A DNA stretch of 64,000 nt from Gymnogyps californianus. Lineage: Eukaryota > Chordata > Aves > Accipitriformes > Cathartidae. Positions 1 to 11,994 of this stretch are shown piece after piece. How positions within the stretch are numbered: the first letter of the stretch is position 1; the number at the start of each line of letters is the position of its first letter. The position numbers and the translations under genes are program-made. The DNA lies in contig NC_059474.1 in NCBI RefSeq assembly GCF_018139145.2, forward strand, positions 40,566,344-40,630,343, in the 5' to 3' direction. The notes beneath the pieces were generated by a model. That model searched no databases. It was given only the letters and a program-made list of their open reading frames with translations, and was not told the origin of the DNA.

Positions 1-2837
1 AAGAAGTAATTTAGGGGAGGTAAAATGAATTTTGGGTCCTAAACGTCTCATATTGGAAGAAGAAAACATCTTTTTTCCCCAGATCCTACGCTCAAATTAG
101 TAGAAGGTGGTAAGGTATCAGCATTGGGCTAGGGTGAGGAACAAAGTGTGCAGAAGCCATTTAAGACACTGGAGAACCACTGCCCTTCCCTATACTTGCT
201 GTTGCAAGAATAATCATAAATATGATTTAATGAAGTTAGTCTTTGTATATATCCACAACAGTAGCAGATCTCCATGTATGTGAAATTTAACAGGACTTCT
301 TAACAGAAAAAAGAGATTAAAATACCAGTCCTTTACAAAAGAGAAAGCTTATGAATTTATTGCACTTTTAAAACATTTCTTGCAAACAGTTACTTTAAAC
401 TAGAATAGTCCATCTGACTAAAGTAGTAAGTATTTTGTATTTGTTACCAGCCAGTAATAGTAGTGTATCAACAATGAGACTGCTGAATAACTGAATTGCT
501 AAAATCTGCTCTTTTAAATAACTTTTTAAGTCATGACATTGATATACTCCACTACATCCTCACTTCTGGATTTGTGGACATTTGCAAATGCCAGATTATT
601 TAATATGTGCAGAATTCTTTAACTCTTTTAATGTCAATATTTGTCATGAAATTCACCAAAGAAATCAGCTTGTTCATAAATATTAAGACCATCTCTCACC
701 AAGATACTTTTCATGAAACTGTATTTTAAAAAAATGTAGTCTTTTATTGCAAAAACCACAAAAAAAATTTGTTAACACTTGCAAAACCATTTGGTCACAA
801 GTCACAATTTCCCCATATCTACTACTTTAATCTCTCTCTTGGTCTCAGATTTGCATATGAATGTTAGCATTTTTTCACAATTCACTAGCTGCCTCTTTAG
901 TCTCCAAAGGAGAATGCTGTTTTGGGGTTCAAAAAGAGAATTGGCCTATGAGTCAGGATTGATGTACAGAAAAACTCATATTTTTTACGGTATATGTCAG
1001 GGAAAGCTTTATTTTGCAGAGAAGGAAAATGTCAAATAGTTTGTTTTGAAAATTTATAATTTTTAGATTTCAGCCCAAGATGAAAAAAACCTGATAGAAT
1101 TATTTATGTGGTAAATGCTTTCTGTGAGTCTTGAGCACAGAAAAAATAGCCAGGATTTTGAATCATACTTAATTTGGACTATGTATGATTCTGAACATTA
1201 CTGTTCTTTCTTATGTCTGAATGGATAATAAACGGATACAGCAATGATCACTGAAGTAATACATATTAGTTTTACTGTTGTCAATGTTCTGTCAGATAGA
1301 AACAGAAGACATGAAGTTGTTTAAATGTAAACTCTACCACCCCAAAGGGTTGATTGTAAAGCTAGTAAGCATCCTGCCTGTCATGTTTTCCCAAAACCAC
1401 TACAGCAAAACTGAATTATGAGATACACAGTTTCCCTTCTCAAAAGTTACCATGTAAGCAGTACTTTTCTGCCTGAACTTCCACAGAAGTTATGTCCTGT
1501 AAGATGCAGATGCAATCAATTCTCCTGAAACAAGAACAAGGGAAATGTATAAGTGGTCTAGTCCCTCTCCTCCAGCATGATTGTGCTCTTCTGCAGGATA
1601 TTAGATGCATGTAAGGGGAGGAAAAAAGTTATTTAGACTTCTACCCTGCTGAGATAATGACGTGTCCCGAAAGGAAAGGAAAAACAAAACCAAATCAAAA
1701 CCCTTCCTAGCCTAGATGCAATTCCACAGTTTTGAAAGGTGGAAGCATACTTTCACCTTATGAAGAAATCTAAGCAGGAATGTTTCATAGGTATGGAAAG
1801 ACCCTGCGCTGTCTTGCATATGTCTGTAATTGAAACATCCTGAGGCAGACTGTGGAAGCTGCCCTGCTTCAATTTGAACAAGCCTTGATAGGGCCCCACT
1901 GGCTTCAGGCTATTCAGGTCACGGAATTGTGAAATGCAATTAGACAGCCACTTAGAGATGACCTCCTTAGTGTGACAATGTTATCTAGGAACTTGGTGTT
2001 AAACAAAAAAACAAAGGCGATGGGACTGTTAAGCGTATATGCCATTATATAATATGGCTATGTATTTGAGATTATATTCATTATATAAGCAAAAGTAGTT
2101 GTTTCCAGGAAAGTCATCCTACTTATAGTGCATGTGAACTCCAAGAGTTTTCAACAGTTATTCCAGAAGTTTGGTTCTGTAACTTTTTAAGGAAGGGATG
2201 GGCAAAGAATGGGAGTTTAATGAAGGTCAGGCTGTGGCTACTGTACCTTCAGAATACTTTGTCTATTCTTTTAGTAGAAGAAAAATGCCAAGTGAAACTG
2301 CAAGACATTAGGTTTAAATTTGTCTCTTACTGGGTCGTTACCAAATGTTTTGTGAGGATAAGAAATGTGCCTGCATGGTCCCATTTTCATCACATATTCT
2401 TCAGTTGCAAGGTTTTCTGGCAGATGTGTTTTAAAAGGTCAGGAAGATGTGAGTACACTGCTCAGATACCCCCCACTTCTAGGATTCTCATGTCTACAAT
2501 CTGTTCAAGGTTCAGATTGTATTTTTTAATTGAAATCTTACCCTCAAAGGACCAGCACTGGTGTTTTCATTGGATGCAAATTGTAATTGTCTGAGATGAC
2601 AGAATTATTAATATTACCAGCCTGTTTCTTTTGATTTTTCTCAAGAGTTTTACTGTGGAGGAAATTTAAGACATTTCATTCAGCAGAATGGGGATTCAGC
2701 GTTAGTGTCTCTCAGTTGATCTAGAAATGCCTGATCCAGAGACTACTCATGGTGAAAGCTTTTGGAATAGCTGAGCTAGATACAAGGCGTTTCTTTTTCC
2801 TATGTGCTAAATTATGACCAGAAAGTGTCTCAGAGTA

Positions 2838-2859
2838 ACACAGTACATGTGTACTGTGT
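2838..2859. repeat. Short perfect inverted repeat (10-bp arms, 2-bp centre)
   Basis: The left arm ACACAGTACA and right arm TGTACTGTGT are exact reverse complements separated by TG. The repeat lies within the GPM6A intron. It could extrude as a cruciform or fold as a hairpin in the pre-mRNA. Arms of this size are only modestly rare in 64 kb. Confidence 0.85.
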
Positions 2860-5158
2860 GCTTGCCATAAACCACCAGGACAAAAAAAGACACCAAAAAT
2901 ATTTGGTCCTTTGAAGGGTTTCAGAATGCTTTCCTTGATCTTAATTATCCATATTAAGAAATGTACATTAGCCTGCACTAATCGGCAACAGTTGCCACCA
3001 AACATTTGTGGAAAAAGCCAACACTGGCATTTCCAAAAAAGAAAGAACATACTGAATTGGTTCTGTTCATTTAGTATGAATCTAAGATACTCATATGTCT
3101 ACAACAGTCCAATATGAACAGGAGAATTTGCATAATCTCAAGGTGTTTTTATGGTTACTCTATTCCATTTTCCACTAACTGAATCCCAGTTTAGTTTCTT
3201 GATTTCTTAGGGAGGGGTGGAATCTTTTTAATTTCAGGAAATTATCTGTGGCCTCTGAGGCAGTTGATTAACATAAATTTAAGAGGTGCTCTCATCAGAA
3301 AGTATCTGAAAGCCTGCTAGGGGACGAATAAATGTCCAGAGAGTCCTAGAATAAAGCAGTTGAATACTGTTACTGAACATTTTTATTTTCTGGCTGAATA
3401 CAGAGCCAACAGAGCATGTCCTAAGGTGAGAGGGAGACAAGTTTTGAGACGGTCAGAGGCTCCTTGCAAGCAGATCCAGGAGACTGAAGGTAGGACATTT
3501 GAGGTCCACCTTCAAAAGGAAAGCTTTCAAAGGCTGCAAGTGTCCTGAAAGGCCCAGGCCTGGGAAGCTGAAGTGGACAGGAAAGCAGTTTGTTGCTCTA
3601 ACAGGCAGCCGAAGTAGACTTTACACCATAGATTGCCACAAGCGTGAAGACTAAGCAAACTAACTCCAAAAGGGACTGAAGGCAGATAGCATGTGACTGC
3701 CCCTGAAGGAGGAGTTTTGGATAAAGTGGTTTTGGCAGCAGTTCTTTGGAGGCCTCAGCTTCATTCCTTGTATTGGCGTTATGTTAAAATTTATCACTTG
3801 TTTGACCATTCATTGCCACCATTCAGAAGACTGGACATCTACCTGTTGTTAAGCTCAGTCACTGGCAGCCATACCATGTGATTTTTAAAAGCTACTAAGC
3901 TCCATCTCAAAGGCAATTGGGGTGTTTTGCATCCTGTATTTATAATGGAAAACATTTGCAGAATGTAATTTTTCTACTGGTAAGATACCTTTCACTGACT
4001 TTCAGGTTAAATTTATTCAAAGCCATGTGAAAAACATTTGTTCATGTGACAATATTGCCAATATCCTTTAACTGGTGTTTAATCCTCAGATGTATTCATA
4101 GACATTCTGTCCTCCCCATTTGCTAACATAAATAAACCAAGCTCTTTGGGAGTATATCATCATAGCTCATCCACTGATTTGTGTTGGCTACAGATGAGTC
4201 AGGTCCAATCTCCAATACTCACCAGTAAGTTGTACAATAATCACAGGCTGTGGGTTTTTTTTCCCCTTCTTTTGAGATAATTTTTTATTTTGTTTTTGGA
4301 TGGAACACTTGGAAAGCTCTTAATTTTGTTTTCTTAAAAAAAAAAAAAGTATTTTTACATATTCAAAAATTTACATGGAACGTGAACATTGTTTCTGCTC
4401 CATTCAAGATGTATACAGAAGTTGTCTTTTAAAATCATACAAATTACTGTTTTTGTTTTCTATACATTTTAAAGAATTACATAAATAAATTGTGGTATAA
4501 CTAATATAACAGTGAAATAAAATTACTAAATTAAATGGTGACTGGTGTGTGCCCTTTTAAGACCTCAAGTTTATTTGTAACTGTATTGTGTCACATTTTG
4601 CCTAGCTGAACATATTTTTCAATTTTTGACAAATTTTTCCCAAATTAGCTGGCTTTGGTGAAATAGCTAGAGTTGTAGATGAAAGAAAGAAGTCATGGCT
4701 AAATGGAAAGCTAATGCTAACTTTAGCAAGAAAGAAAAAGCAAATCTTTCTGTAATTGTATTAGATACATAATCGTAAGACTCGAGATCTGTCTACAGCA
4801 TATTTCTAGCTTAAGCAACTACTTTAATAAATAGTGATTCAATTGGGAAAACTCTGCAAGAAGTAACCAGAAGGCATTTTTCCATGTAGATTTGCAGAGT
4901 AGCTGAAATAGTAAAGCAGGGATGATTTGTTGATTTTTCAGTTAATTTTTTTTATAACCATTGCTACCAACTCCTAGTCACAGTAACAGTAACAGCTGAG
5001 TACTCTGAGGATTAATGAAGCTCAAGCTTGAACTTCACATCGTGTTGCTGTACTACTTCTTGACTTAACAATGCTTAGTTCCTTCTGATGAAAACCTAAT
5101 CTCTATCCTATAGCTTTCAAGTTTGAACTTGCTCTATTCTGACTAGCTCTGTTGGTTC

Positions 5159-5184
5159 CTAACTCCATGTTACCTCTCTTACAG
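5159..5184 (+). promoter_or_regulatory. 3' splice site of the GPM6A terminal exon
   Basis: A branch-point-like CTAAC sits at 5159-5163, with the likely branch A at 5162. It is followed by a pyrimidine-rich stretch and CTTACAG, with the AG at 5183-5184. The spacing of about 22 bases is normal. Cutting here puts GTC (Val) first in the exon in frame 0, which matches where the conserved M6-a sequence begins. Confidence 0.9.
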
Positions 5185-5337
5185 GTCCATTATCTCATGG
5201 TCTTGTCTGCCAACTGGGCCTATGTGAAAGATGCTTGCAGAATGCAAAAATATGAGGATATTAAATCAAAGGAGGAACAAGAGCTTCATGATATTCATTC
5301 TACTCGCTCTAAAGAGCGGCTCAACGCTTACACATAA
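5185..5337 (+). CDS. GPM6A: Neuronal membrane glycoprotein M6-a, terminal coding exon (partial)
   Basis: The exon encodes 50 residues and TAA. It begins VHYLMVLSANWAYVKDACRM and ends SKERLNAYT, which I recognise as the C-terminus of GPM6A in the proteolipid protein (PLP/DM20/M6) family. The paralogue GPM6B differs in the tail: DASKMQAYQDI there, against DACRMQKYEDI here. With a full length near 278 residues in mammals, this is about residues 229-278: the end of transmembrane helix 4 (LMVLSANWAYV) followed by a charged cytoplasmic tail rich in Lys and Glu. M6-a is a four-pass neuronal surface protein that promotes filopodium and neurite formation, and the tail is implicated in that activity and in endocytosis (established knowledge). 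Earlier exons lie outside the window. The frame upstream of 5185 is intron read-through and should not be counted. Confidence 0.97.
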   Translation, partial: VHYLMVLSANWAYVKDACRMQKYEDIKSKEEQELHDIHSTRSKERLNAYT

Positions 5338-5772
5338 AAGAAACCTTGTCTTACTTTCTAACATGTGAATGCTTTGTTGTTTAACTAAAGGCCATCCAAC
5401 CATTTTAAAAACAATTGAAAGTGCTTCTCACAAAAGATAGTTTGGGTGACTTACATATCACCCATGTACGATTCTTGGTTGTCTAGCACTTGGTTTCTTA
5501 ATTAGTTCTTACTTTGTGTGACCATTCTCTACCACAAAGCTCCTAAATAGCCTTTCCTGAATCCTTTAAAGCTAATTAGTTCTGCTAGATCAAGGATACT
5601 AAACTATTGTCAAATACAAATATGTGTTTGATTTTTTTAATCACTTTGTATGTGTTATGCATAACACCTTTTGCATTGTTTCTTATATGTTTTTGGAAAA
5701 AAAGTAGCTTTTTATACTTTTTAGTTTTGAGTTCAATAACTACTTTAACTACAGGTATACTTCAAAGGGACC

Positions 5773-5791
5773 ATTGTACATGATGTACAAT
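5773..5791 (+). repeat. Palindrome in GPM6A 3' UTR (9+1+9)
   Basis: ATTGTACAT and ATGTACAAT flank a single G. In RNA this gives an 8-bp stem with a UGA loop. The arms match perfectly. Confidence 0.85.
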
Positions 5792-5932
5792 ATATAAAGA
5801 AAACATTCTGATTACTTTCCTTTATATTTGGAAAACTTGCCAGATGGACCCTGAGCAACTTGAATGAAGGTCCTAAGAACGTTTTAAACAATCAAAGGTG
5901 CAATTTCTAAATTTGTAATAGTGGGTAAAAAT

Positions 5933-5982
5933 AAAAAGAAAAAAAAAAGAGAAAAAGAAAAAAAGAAAAAAAAAGAAAAAAG
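5933..5982 (+). repeat. Pure A/G tract in GPM6A 3' UTR
   Basis: Fifty consecutive purines, mostly A with scattered single G, lie in the 3' UTR. It starts right after an A-rich AATAAA-like sequence near 5928, which could prime oligo-dT internally and mimic a poly(A) site in cDNA data. Confidence 0.9.
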
Positions 5983-6834
5983 TGCTTCTTATCTTTGTTA
6001 ACATTGTATTATTATTGATGTTTTTAAAGAATATTCTCTTGTTCCAAGTTCCATGGGTGATAATTCCTGTTTGTATTGTGAGCATGCAGACCGTGGTGCT
6101 AACAATGCATGGCCACTTGCCTTTTGAAGGAATTCAATACCACGGCTACCTGTTAAAGAGTTATGGTATATAGACAATTGTTAATTAAGTGATATAGTTA
6201 TCCATAGTTTTTTACAGAATGATCTCTCTTTAATTCAATGATGGTTATGCTAAATTGGAGCTGTTCATGTGATGATGTAAGAAATTACTGCTTAGCTACA
6301 TTTATGAAAGTAATATATCAAAAATACAGTGACCGTAGGAGTCAGATGTCTTTTTACCTGCTTTAAAAATTTAAATGGATTGCACCTGTCTGAACTGTAA
6401 AAGATATATTAAAGGAGACTTCCATAAATGTTATAGCTTGGCTTCTAGCTTTCCTACACATATTGGTTTACCTGTATTACGTTAAAGTAAGGTGAAAGAC
6501 CACTACAGAGCTTATTATTTGAAAGTGTAGTAATATATTTGAACCTTTATTTTGATAGGAAAATGTTATCAGAAAGATAGGTCATCTTAATTTGAAAGAA
6601 TTACCTGTATCAAAAACAAAACAAAAAACCCTATTTAAGAAAAGTCAGTATTATTGGACCAAATTTGGTGGATTTTTTTTTTTTTTGCCTATTTCTAATG
6701 CTACAAGAATGCTGTAAAGTGTCTTTTAAAGTGATGTAGCCTGACAAGACATTTTTGTCAGTGTTAAAAATCTTAGGTAGTTTTGTGCACTTATTGGACC
6801 ATTGTGAATTCTCTCTCAGTGTAAGTGCATTTCT

Positions 6835-6840
6835 AATAAA
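6835..6840 (+). terminator. Internal (proximal) poly(A) signal of GPM6A
   Basis: A canonical AATAAA is followed about 20 bases later by T-rich and GT-containing sequence. If used, it gives a 3' UTR of about 1.5 kb and drops the T/G tract and the Pumilio motif. Confidence 0.5.
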
Positions 6841-6976
6841 ACTTCTTGAGTAAAACTCTTATTTGTACTATTACTAGTCATGCATCATCAGTAATTTTTA
6901 ACAATTCTTGTAGTAAGTAGAGGGTAATACTATAGTTACTTGTGGCATGATAATGCATTAAGTAGTATTGATTGAA

Positions 6977-7073
6977 TTTTTTTTCTTTTTCTTTTCTTTT
7001 GCTTGTTTTGGGGGTTTTTTGGTTGTGTTTTTGATTTGGGGTTTTGATTTTGTTTTGTTTTCGTTTTTTTTTT
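6977..7073 (+). repeat. T/G-rich low-complexity tract in GPM6A 3' UTR
   Basis: The stretch is 97 bases dominated by T and G with only two or three A, including TTTTG and GGGG runs. It could serve as a downstream GU-rich element for the signal at 6835 or pair with upstream purine-rich RNA. Confidence 0.85.
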
Positions 7074-7335
7074 ACACTTAGGCTGTCCTACGGGGTCAAC
7101 AGTTTTCTGATAATGTGCAGTACCGGTATTACAGTTCTGCAAAAAGTATTAGGAACCTCTTTTGGATTCTATATTGTAGTGTTTCAGTTTTGTGTCTTAA
7201 AACGTTTGTGCTGATTTTTAAAACTATGTCTTTTAAACTCATGTAATGATGTTAATGCTTTTGGCTCTTCTCTGGTATTAGAGTTTGTATTTTCACAAAG
7301 AATGCTTTGTAGCAGGCATTACAATTAATCTGTTT

Positions 7336-7343
7336 TGTACATA
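7336..7343 (+). promoter_or_regulatory. Pumilio-binding motif in distal GPM6A 3' UTR
   Basis: TGTACATA matches the Pumilio recognition consensus UGUANAUA with N = C. It lies about 63 bases before the distal poly(A) signal. The match is exact but short. Confidence 0.45.
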
Positions 7344-7405
7344 AATGTGCCAACAGCTTGATGGTGGCGTTTTTGAAATGTAGAACAAAGTGCTTGCAAA
7401 AATGT

Positions 7406-7411
7406 AATAAA
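7406..7411 (+). terminator. Distal poly(A) signal of GPM6A
   Basis: The canonical AATAAA is followed by CACACTTG and then a repeated TTGTGTACTTTGTGTAC element. This is the usual arrangement of signal, cleavage site and downstream GU-rich element. I take cleavage to be near 7425-7435. It is the best candidate for the main mRNA end. Confidence 0.75.
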
Positions 7412-7430
7412 CACACTTGTGTACTTTGTG

Positions 7431-10400
7431 TACTTATTAATTGTTTGTGTCGCATAGTTTTTTCTTTGCCTATACTGGACAAATCATTGTAACCAGAAAT
7501 GGAAGAAGCTTGTTCCTTCTATTGTCCTTGCTATTGGAGGATTGTTCTCAGCATTATGCATTTTTTGTACAACCTACTTTTAGATGTTCAAGGAGATAGT
7601 TCCTTTAGCAGAAATTATGAGAGCAAAGAGTAAAATTTAAAAAATAATACTCTGGAAATGTTACATTAATTAGAAAATATGTCTTTGTCAAATCTGTGAC
7701 AAAAAATTTTTATTGCAATGAATAATTAAAAAAAAAAAATCCAAACTGTAGAGAGTGATATCGTTATCCCCTTTCATGATGCAATTCCCTCTGGCCTGTA
7801 CCTTTACAAATCAGACATAGGTAAAAGTACGATGTGCAGCCTTTCCATGGTTAGAAGTTGTGTCTCAGTTTTGGGTAGTTTGTTCCACTGAATTAAAACT
7901 CCTGGTCATTGCCCATGCACAGATTGCTTCAAATATGTCTCTTAATCAGCATTTAGTGTCAGAAATGATATATCCTAAGAACAAGAGAGTAAAATAATTT
8001 CTAAGAGCAGAATTTCATAGTCTAGGAAGAGCCAGGTAGCATGAGCCATACTTGTTATATTTTTAACATAGCAGTCAAGACAACAACTGGGCAAGATTCA
8101 CATTACTGCAGTGTCATTTGGAACAGCTCAACAGAAGCTGATCTCACATCAGTTTGAATGTTGCTGAGGATACTGATACCTGGATGTTACAGTAGCTAAT
8201 ACTTTAAAACCTTGATAACAACACTACATTACTTATGTGCATGTAAAGTAATTTAAATGGTTAAGAGAAATCTATAGCTGTGCCAATTAACATGATATCA
8301 GTAAGGAAAATGAATTAAAATACCATTCCACAATGTGTTTGTTTCTCAGTTAGCTAGCTGTTATATAGCTCTTTGTCTGCTCTTGATGGGAACACGTGCC
8401 ATAATGGCAAACAATTTTTCATCAGCAGCACAAGCCAAGGGAGTAGAGGAGCTTCCCATAGCACGGCACATCAGTTATAACTGACTCACTTCAAAGTCTG
8501 CGCATATTTGGTTTATTCCAGACTCTCCTCTGTTTGTTGACAGCCTAAGCTGATTTTTCCTGGGGTAGGTTGCATGGGTCTTCATTTCTATAGACTTTTC
8601 TGTGCTTAGTCTAAAACTGTGACTGTTATGCTTTTCAGAAACAAGAAAACCAATTGTAGATCAATCCATTTGGTGCAGTTTTTTGCTGCGCAAAAGGGTA
8701 TAGTTAAATGAAAATTCCAATTTAAGAAGTTTCCAGCCCTAGATCCTCAGTTTTGCATTTTCTTCACAGTTCCCCATCAATAGTGCTAATAGCATGTTAC
8801 AAAACAGATCCAAAAATTGCTTGAGTTGTTAGAAATCCTTCCCACCCGTTTTCCCCTACCCACATCACCTCATTTTTTTTGCACAAGGTTATTTTGTCCC
8901 TCAGCAGGATTGTATCAGCGTTCCTGTTGTCAGCACAACCACACAAACCATTCAATCAGTGTGATTTAGGCAATAGTGCAATGTACCGCAGACGTGGGGA
9001 TGAGTGTCTACAGCAGGGGTGTAGAGAAAGGGAATTTTTAAGCCAGCCTCAGGAACGAGGCCAATGTATCATATAGTTGGGTGGTATAGTTAAAAGCAGG
9101 AAGCACTGAAATGGTTTGCTAATTTCATGTTTCTAAATAGTTAATGATACTATTTTTTTTGTCACAGGAGCTAAAATAAAACAAGAGGATTTCTGCTATA
9201 ATTGGAAATATATCTATAAATTCATTGTTTTTAATAATATATGCAATTATTAATCTTGACTTAGTGCAGTTATTTAAATTGTAATATGTAGGCGTTGATC
9301 ATAAGTATTTGTTGAACATGACTATGGTTGCAATTCACCTTCAGCTGGTATAGCAGATTTTAGGACAGAATATTTCTATACTGTATTTCCTATAATAACC
9401 AATGGCAAAAGTTTATCGAGTTCTTTCCAACGTTAAGATCCAATGCATTTTTAAATTATTCAGTTCTGGGTTACCACAAGTATTAATATAGCTGGTTTTC
9501 TGAGGAACACAGCTCAATTCAGCTAAACCATAAAAGAGCAGACTATAATGCATTTCATCCCAGGAGGGGAAAGGTGGTGTTTATACAAGCTCTCTCTTAA
9601 AAAAAGCAACATTTTATTTCCATTGGGTTGCACAGAAACCTTGCAAATAGATATTGTTAGGCAGCAAACCAATTTATGTCTCCAGGTGATATCACATTTC
9701 GGCACTGCCTCCATTTCGGGTAGATATCAATTGAAGAGAACAAACTCAAAGAACTTAATATATTTAACAGCTTTTTCTGTCCCGCATGAATTCTTGTGAC
9801 TTGTATTTTCTACAAGGGAGGAACTCCAGCAGTTTCTGAATTTTGAGATTTTCAACTATAGTTTCTTGTTCTTTCAGATACCTGTGGAGGATTCCACCAC
9901 TTCAGAGGGTTACTTCTGTATTTAACAGTTATTAGCAATGATGGTGACAGGTAAGTGATTCTGCTGGTACAGTGAGAGAGCTGGTTACTAGTAGAGAAGT
10001 GGATCATCTTTGGCTTACAGTAGTCTAAGGATCAGCCAGGACACTTGCAGCTATTCTGCAGGGAGAAATTTGTCCTGAGAAAATGGTTCTACCCACGCTG
10101 TACAAGCTGCTGTGGACTCTCTCCCCATGTCAGGTGGAGTCTGGCCAGATAAATGTGAGCCCTAGGGACGATCATTTTAGTTGCTCTTTGAATTGGCGTT
10201 GCTGAACTTCCTGTGGCTGAAAGGGATGATTTGGGGGCAGGTATATCTCCTCTAGAAGTGGTGAGGTAATGTCAAACACAAGCTGCCACAGCTATAGCAA
10301 CAACACAGCAACAACTGAAATTTTCCCACTAGATCCCAATCACACTAAAAAAAAAAAAGATTTGAAAAAATAATGAGGCTTGCATGAATATCCTATGGTT

Positions 10401-11994
10401 CTGCATGTAGAGTGACTCAAGCCAGAAGTGCTGCATAGGCCAGAAAAATGATGATAAGAGCTAGGTTTTCCAAAGTGTCTAAATATTTTTTCTTCTTAGC
10501 TGTCCAGGAAAAATGATACTTATGCATGAATCACTTTCTTACGGTTAATAGAGAATATTTTCGTCTTGGAGACCATAAGTCCTGCATTTTTTTAAGGAGG
10601 TTTAGTCACCTGTATTTCTTCTTAAGGATAAATATTAATTTAAGAACGAATCTCACCAGGGAACAAATTTATTTAAGTTCATGTCCCAGTTAAAACATGC
10701 AAATCAATTCCTGGAATTTTATAATTCAGCTAGTTTAGTTTGCATGTACAATCACACCCTCACAAGTTCGGTCTCTTGGAAAAATAAACTAAATCACATG
10801 GTTAGACACAGAGGCAAACTGTCAGGTTCATCAGCTGGCCGGTTTGAGCTGATTAAGCAGACTGAAACCTTTCTCAAGAAGGCAATGTTGAACCCCTCAT
10901 ATCGATGCCATCTTTTGAAACATGAAATAACATGTTAGGCAGGAATACCTTATTAAGGTATTTAATTCACGTCTGTGTTATCCTTTCACAATTTGCTTTT
11001 TCTCCTTGACATGCTCTTCCTTGTGCCGTAATTTTAAGCAACATAAAACTTGCTGCTACTGAGAAGGGGAGATCTCACCAATGCGACTGAGTGGTGTACC
11101 ACATGGCTGGAAGCAGGGATGAGGACAGTGAAAAGAGCAAGACAGAGACAAGGAAATGTAAGATTTTCCCTTCCTAGTAAGCCCTAGCTGCAAGCTAATA
11201 AGCTGGGCTTAGGACCTGTGCCTCAATTAAAGAATTATATACAGGTATGCCTCATAGGACTCATGGGCTCAAGGAGTAGTGAGAGTTTCTGACAAGGTAC
11301 AAAGGGCAAGTACTGCCTGGAAGATGCTGATTTTGGGCAGTCTGAAGCCATGTTTCTCCTTAAAGGAGCAGATGGCTGAGAGAAACCTGTAGCTGCAAGT
11401 CACCTTTAATTGTCACAGTAGGACCAAGTCGCTGGTGGTCTGGCCATGTGTTCTCGGTTTCCCTTCCCAGCATGAGTAACACGATGGCAGAGCAGATGTG
11501 TCACATATGCAGCTCCATGGAACACTCAGGTAGAGTTGTGTCATTTAAAGCAGCTCAGGGGATGATGCAGAAGACGACCACCGCTGCAGACATAATCCTG
11601 GCCCCATGGAAGCATGGTTGTATTTCACTAACAGAAGGGAACAAAGTCAGGATTTGAGGTTGAGCAGTCTGGAAAATCTGGTGTTTGTATCATTTGCTTA
11701 AAACCAAGTGAGACATGTTAGGATTTTTTGCAATGTAATAGTTAAAGTTAAGTGATTGCATTTTTCATATCTTTCAAGTATACACACACACTCATACAAT
11801 ATATAGTCTGATAAACCAGGTTTGGTTTTTTTAATATACGGTTAATCAGTGCTCTGTTGTCTGAAATTGTACTGTTCCAGTTATAGAAGAGTCAGCTGAG
11901 ATCCTGCAGACTTTTATAGTATTCTGATATCCTGTGGGCCTGTGAGCCCATTATCTTTATTCAACAGGGTTTTTTTAGAATCTACAGTTAAAAA
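7431..11994. other. Intergenic DNA downstream of GPM6A, no gene recognised
   Basis: AT-rich single-copy-looking sequence. No open frame resembles a known protein, and no structural RNA or recognisable repeat was seen. It holds an A12 run near 10349 and a 9+1+9 palindrome at 10944-10962. The stretch around 8340-8460 has balanced composition and could be a conserved non-coding element, but this cannot be judged without an alignment. Confidence 0.6.
10944..10962. repeat. Perfect palindrome (9+1+9)
   Basis: AATACCTTA and TAAGGTATT flank a single T and are exact reverse complements. It is isolated in intergenic DNA. Confidence 0.85.

Larger units (their letters stand above)
1..5184 (+). other. 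3' part of the last intron of GPM6A (partial)
   Basis: The segment directly precedes the terminal GPM6A exon and ends in a normal 3' splice site, so I read it as intron. In this family the preceding exon is short (66 bases in PLP1) and encodes most of the fourth membrane segment. I looked for it by translation and did not find it, so it probably lies upstream of the window. Open frames here, such as the 124-codon one at 2220-2594, resemble no known protein and have no splice-site context. The segment holds an A12 run near 4338 and a 10+2+10 inverted repeat at 2838-2859. No interspersed repeat was recognised. Confidence 0.75.
5338..7430 (+). other. GPM6A: GPM6A 3' untranslated region
   Basis: The UTR runs from the stop codon to an inferred cleavage site about 15-25 bases after AATAAA at 7406-7411. 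It is AT-rich and has no interspersed repeat. It contains a near-perfect palindrome (5773-5791), a pure purine tract (5933-5982), a T/G tract almost free of A (6977-7073), an internal AATAAA (6835-6840) and a Pumilio-type TGTACATA (7336-7343). A UTR of about 2 kb is consistent with the long 3' UTR of this gene in other vertebrates. Small frames inside it are not coding. The exact 3' end is inferred from the signal and the downstream GT-rich sequence. Confidence 0.8.

Noticed and set aside
2220..2594. 124-codon plus-strand frame
   Set aside because: It lies in a GPM6A intron, has no homologue I recognise and no splice context. Chance in AT-rich DNA is sufficient.
5152..5184. Extension of the GPM6A frame upstream to a start codon
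   Set aside because: These 11 codons are intron sequence before the AG at 5183-5184; the conserved protein starts at the Val at 5185.
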